A DNA stretch of 64,000 bases from Polyodon spathula (Eukaryota > Chordata > Actinopteri > Acipenseriformes > Polyodontidae): contig NC_054536.1 in NCBI RefSeq assembly GCF_017654505.1, positions 11,763,794 to 11,827,793 on the forward strand. The letters run 5' to 3'. Position numbers and translations under genes: made by a program. Each line of letters begins with the position of its first letter. The stretch's first letter is position 1. Positions 55,863 through 64,000 of this stretch are shown here, in pieces. Below the pieces are notes generated by a model. It had not been told where the DNA came from and did no database searches. It saw only the letters and a program-made list of their open reading frames with translations.

Positions 55863-55866
<4 letters not shown>
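54341..55866 (-). mobile_element. Tc1/mariner-like element inserted in a (TA)n tract
   Basis: Inverted ends (CAGTACTGTGAAAAA at left; TTTTTCACAGCACT at right, with the shared TATTTGCCC) bound a near-complete transposase. Both flanks are (TA)n microsatellites, as expected if the element chose TA inside an existing tract. It lies 1.2 kb downstream of the SOCS6 stop, antisense to SOCS6. Confidence 0.9.
54609..55490 (-). pseudogene. Tc1 transposase with catalytic-site deletion
   Basis: An open frame of 293 codons starts MPLSKDIPEDLRKKVVDIYQ, with the helix-turn-helix region (about 10-110), then VMIWGCFAASGPG. The DDE-type Asp217 (VVQQDND) and Glu252 (SPDLNPIEMLW) are present with the usual 34-residue spacing. 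Residue 148 runs straight from VLWS to FHSKNLTPTVKHGGG: the usual segment of about 25-30 residues with the first catalytic Asp (in family members, SDE/SDK followed by ELF) is gone without a frameshift. A one-base shift near 54635 replaces the normal C-terminus. DNA binding may survive; catalysis should not. Confidence 0.9.

Positions 55867-55937
<71 letters not shown>
55866..55937. repeat. (TA)n at right border of Tc1 copy
   Basis: About 35 TA units, starting at the base after the Tc1 end. Confidence 0.95.
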
Positions 55938-55942
<5 letters not shown>

Positions 55943-56835
55943 AAATGCATGGGAATCCCTCATAAACCCAAGCTTCAAAAATTGGTTGGAATTGGGAGTT
56001 TATAAACATACTTGCTTTCCTCTTGATTTGGATCATAATGCTCTAGAATGATTTCACAATGATTAAAGTGTTGCGTTCTACTCTATGACCTTATCATTGC
56101 AATGCAGGATGTTGATTATTTTTTAAAATGCTGTAATGTTATGCACAGTTTCAGTTTTAATTATATAATGCAGTAAACAATCTCCATCCAGATCTCATGC
56201 CAACTTCAGATTTTTTTGTTTGTTTGTTTCAAATGGAGTTCATGCTGTTGAGTGGGAGTGTAAGTTTACGTTATATGAGATGCAGTAATTGCCATTTCTA
56301 TATCGCATTGATTTTCTTTTTTTTCTTGACCATTTGGATTTTTCAAGCTAATCACTTTGGTACAATAACTTTTTAAAGCAATTCTTTCAGGAGTGTTTGA
56401 CACATTTTGTGCTGCACTTTGTAGTTTTTAAATTGCCTTTTTAATTGTTAGTTGAGAACAAACAGAATGGCACAAATTGAAATGTACTGTACAGATGAAT
56501 GGCATTGGCTGTGAAATTGGGAGAATCATATACATTTACATTACTTTGTGAAACAGTTCAATTAGTATGACAGTGATAGTGCCATACAATAAAGTATAGA
56601 TAGAGAATCGATCACTACAGTTTACAGTTTTTCTATAGTCAACACAACAATGTGTATGAAGTTTGCCAGAAAATGATTAACCCAAAGTCCATTGGTTTTC
56701 ATAATATTATTTTTATTTAGTTGTTGTTTGGAAAGAATCTATTGTGATTTCTTGCACATTTTTTTAAAACAAATTTTAAAAGGGTTTTTTTGTATCCGCT
56801 GATACAAAATGTAAATAAAAGTTTAATTCACAACA

Positions 56836-63720
<6,885 letters not shown>

Positions 63721-64000
63721 ATTAATAATCATGTGCACACTGTTAAATTATATTAGTGTATGCAGGAGGGGGAGCATTAATAATCACGTGCACACTGTTA
63801 AATGATATTCGTGTACACAGGAGGGGGAGCATTAATAATCACGTGCACACTGTTAAATGATGCTTGTGTATGAAGGAAGGGAAGTATTAATAATCACGTG
63901 CACACTGTTAAATGATGCTCGTGTATGAAGGAAGGGAAGTATTAATAATCATGTGCACACTGTTAAATGATGCTCGTGTATGAAGGAAGGGAAATATTAA
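63721..64000 (+). repeat. 55-bp tandem repeat, cut by window end
   Basis: ATTAATAATC recurs at 63721, 63776, 63831, 63886 and 63941, exactly 55 bases apart, and a sixth copy starts at 63996. Each unit has TCACGTGCACACTG or TCATGTGCACACTG. The first two copies share GGAGGGGGAGC, the later ones GGAAGGGAAGT, so the array holds two sub-types. Confidence 0.95.

Larger units (their letters stand above)
53185..56835 (+). other. SOCS6: Putative SOCS6 3' UTR
   Basis: AATAAA signals occur close to the stop codon (53199, 53245, 53303) and again at 56814, where TGTAAATA (a Pumilio-type site, 56810-56817) overlaps the signal and a T-rich stretch follows. Long 3' UTRs are known for SOCS6, so use of the distal signal is plausible. 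It would place a 1.5-kb Tc1 copy and two (TA)n arrays inside the transcript. Which sites are used cannot be read from sequence. Confidence 0.4.

Overview
The window is vertebrate nuclear DNA, most likely from a ray-finned fish. The evidence is AT-rich introns full of (TA)n and (CA)n microsatellites, Tc1-like elements, an L2-type LINE, hAT-like and Harbinger-like DNA transposons, and two intron-exon genes in the RTTN-SOCS6 order known from vertebrates. A non-teleost such as a sturgeon or relative is possible, but that is only a guess.

Region 193-43715 (minus strand) is the first about nine tenths of RTTN (rotatin). I traced 44 coding exons by splice sites and reading phase. They join into one open frame of 5,929 nt (1,976 codons plus one base), and every junction keeps phase. 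The human protein is about 2,226 residues, so the last about 250 residues lie to the left of base 193, mostly or wholly outside the window. The introns carry most of the transposons: two hAT-like fragments, a 1.5-kb terminal-inverted-repeat element, a pair of related Harbinger-like copies, three palindromic MITE-like elements, an LTR-like element holding a 64-bp minisatellite, an L2 LINE relic and a decayed Tc1 copy. No exon is broken by an insertion.

Region 43716-51459 is the shared 5' intergenic space of RTTN (leftward) and SOCS6 (rightward). It has ZNF143/Staf-like motifs near 44101 and 46967 and one unidentified protein-like ORF at 49913-50155.

Region 51460-53184 holds the terminal exon of SOCS6. 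It has a leader with three overlapping short uORFs and then an uninterrupted 532-residue coding region with the SH2 domain and SOCS box. The 3' UTR may run to about 56835 and would then contain a Tc1 copy whose transposase is nearly open but has lost its first catalytic aspartate.

Region 56836-64000 shows no gene I can support. It holds a compound microsatellite near 58.6 kb and, at the right edge, a 55-bp tandem repeat with a CACGTG-type core.

The two genes are not functionally linked: rotatin acts in centriole assembly, and SOCS6 is a substrate receptor of a cullin-RING ubiquitin ligase. I found no sign of a new multi-gene system. The unusual items are structural: a GC-AG intron, alternative splice sites, long fold-back elements, repeat-loaded splice neighbourhoods and leader uORFs.
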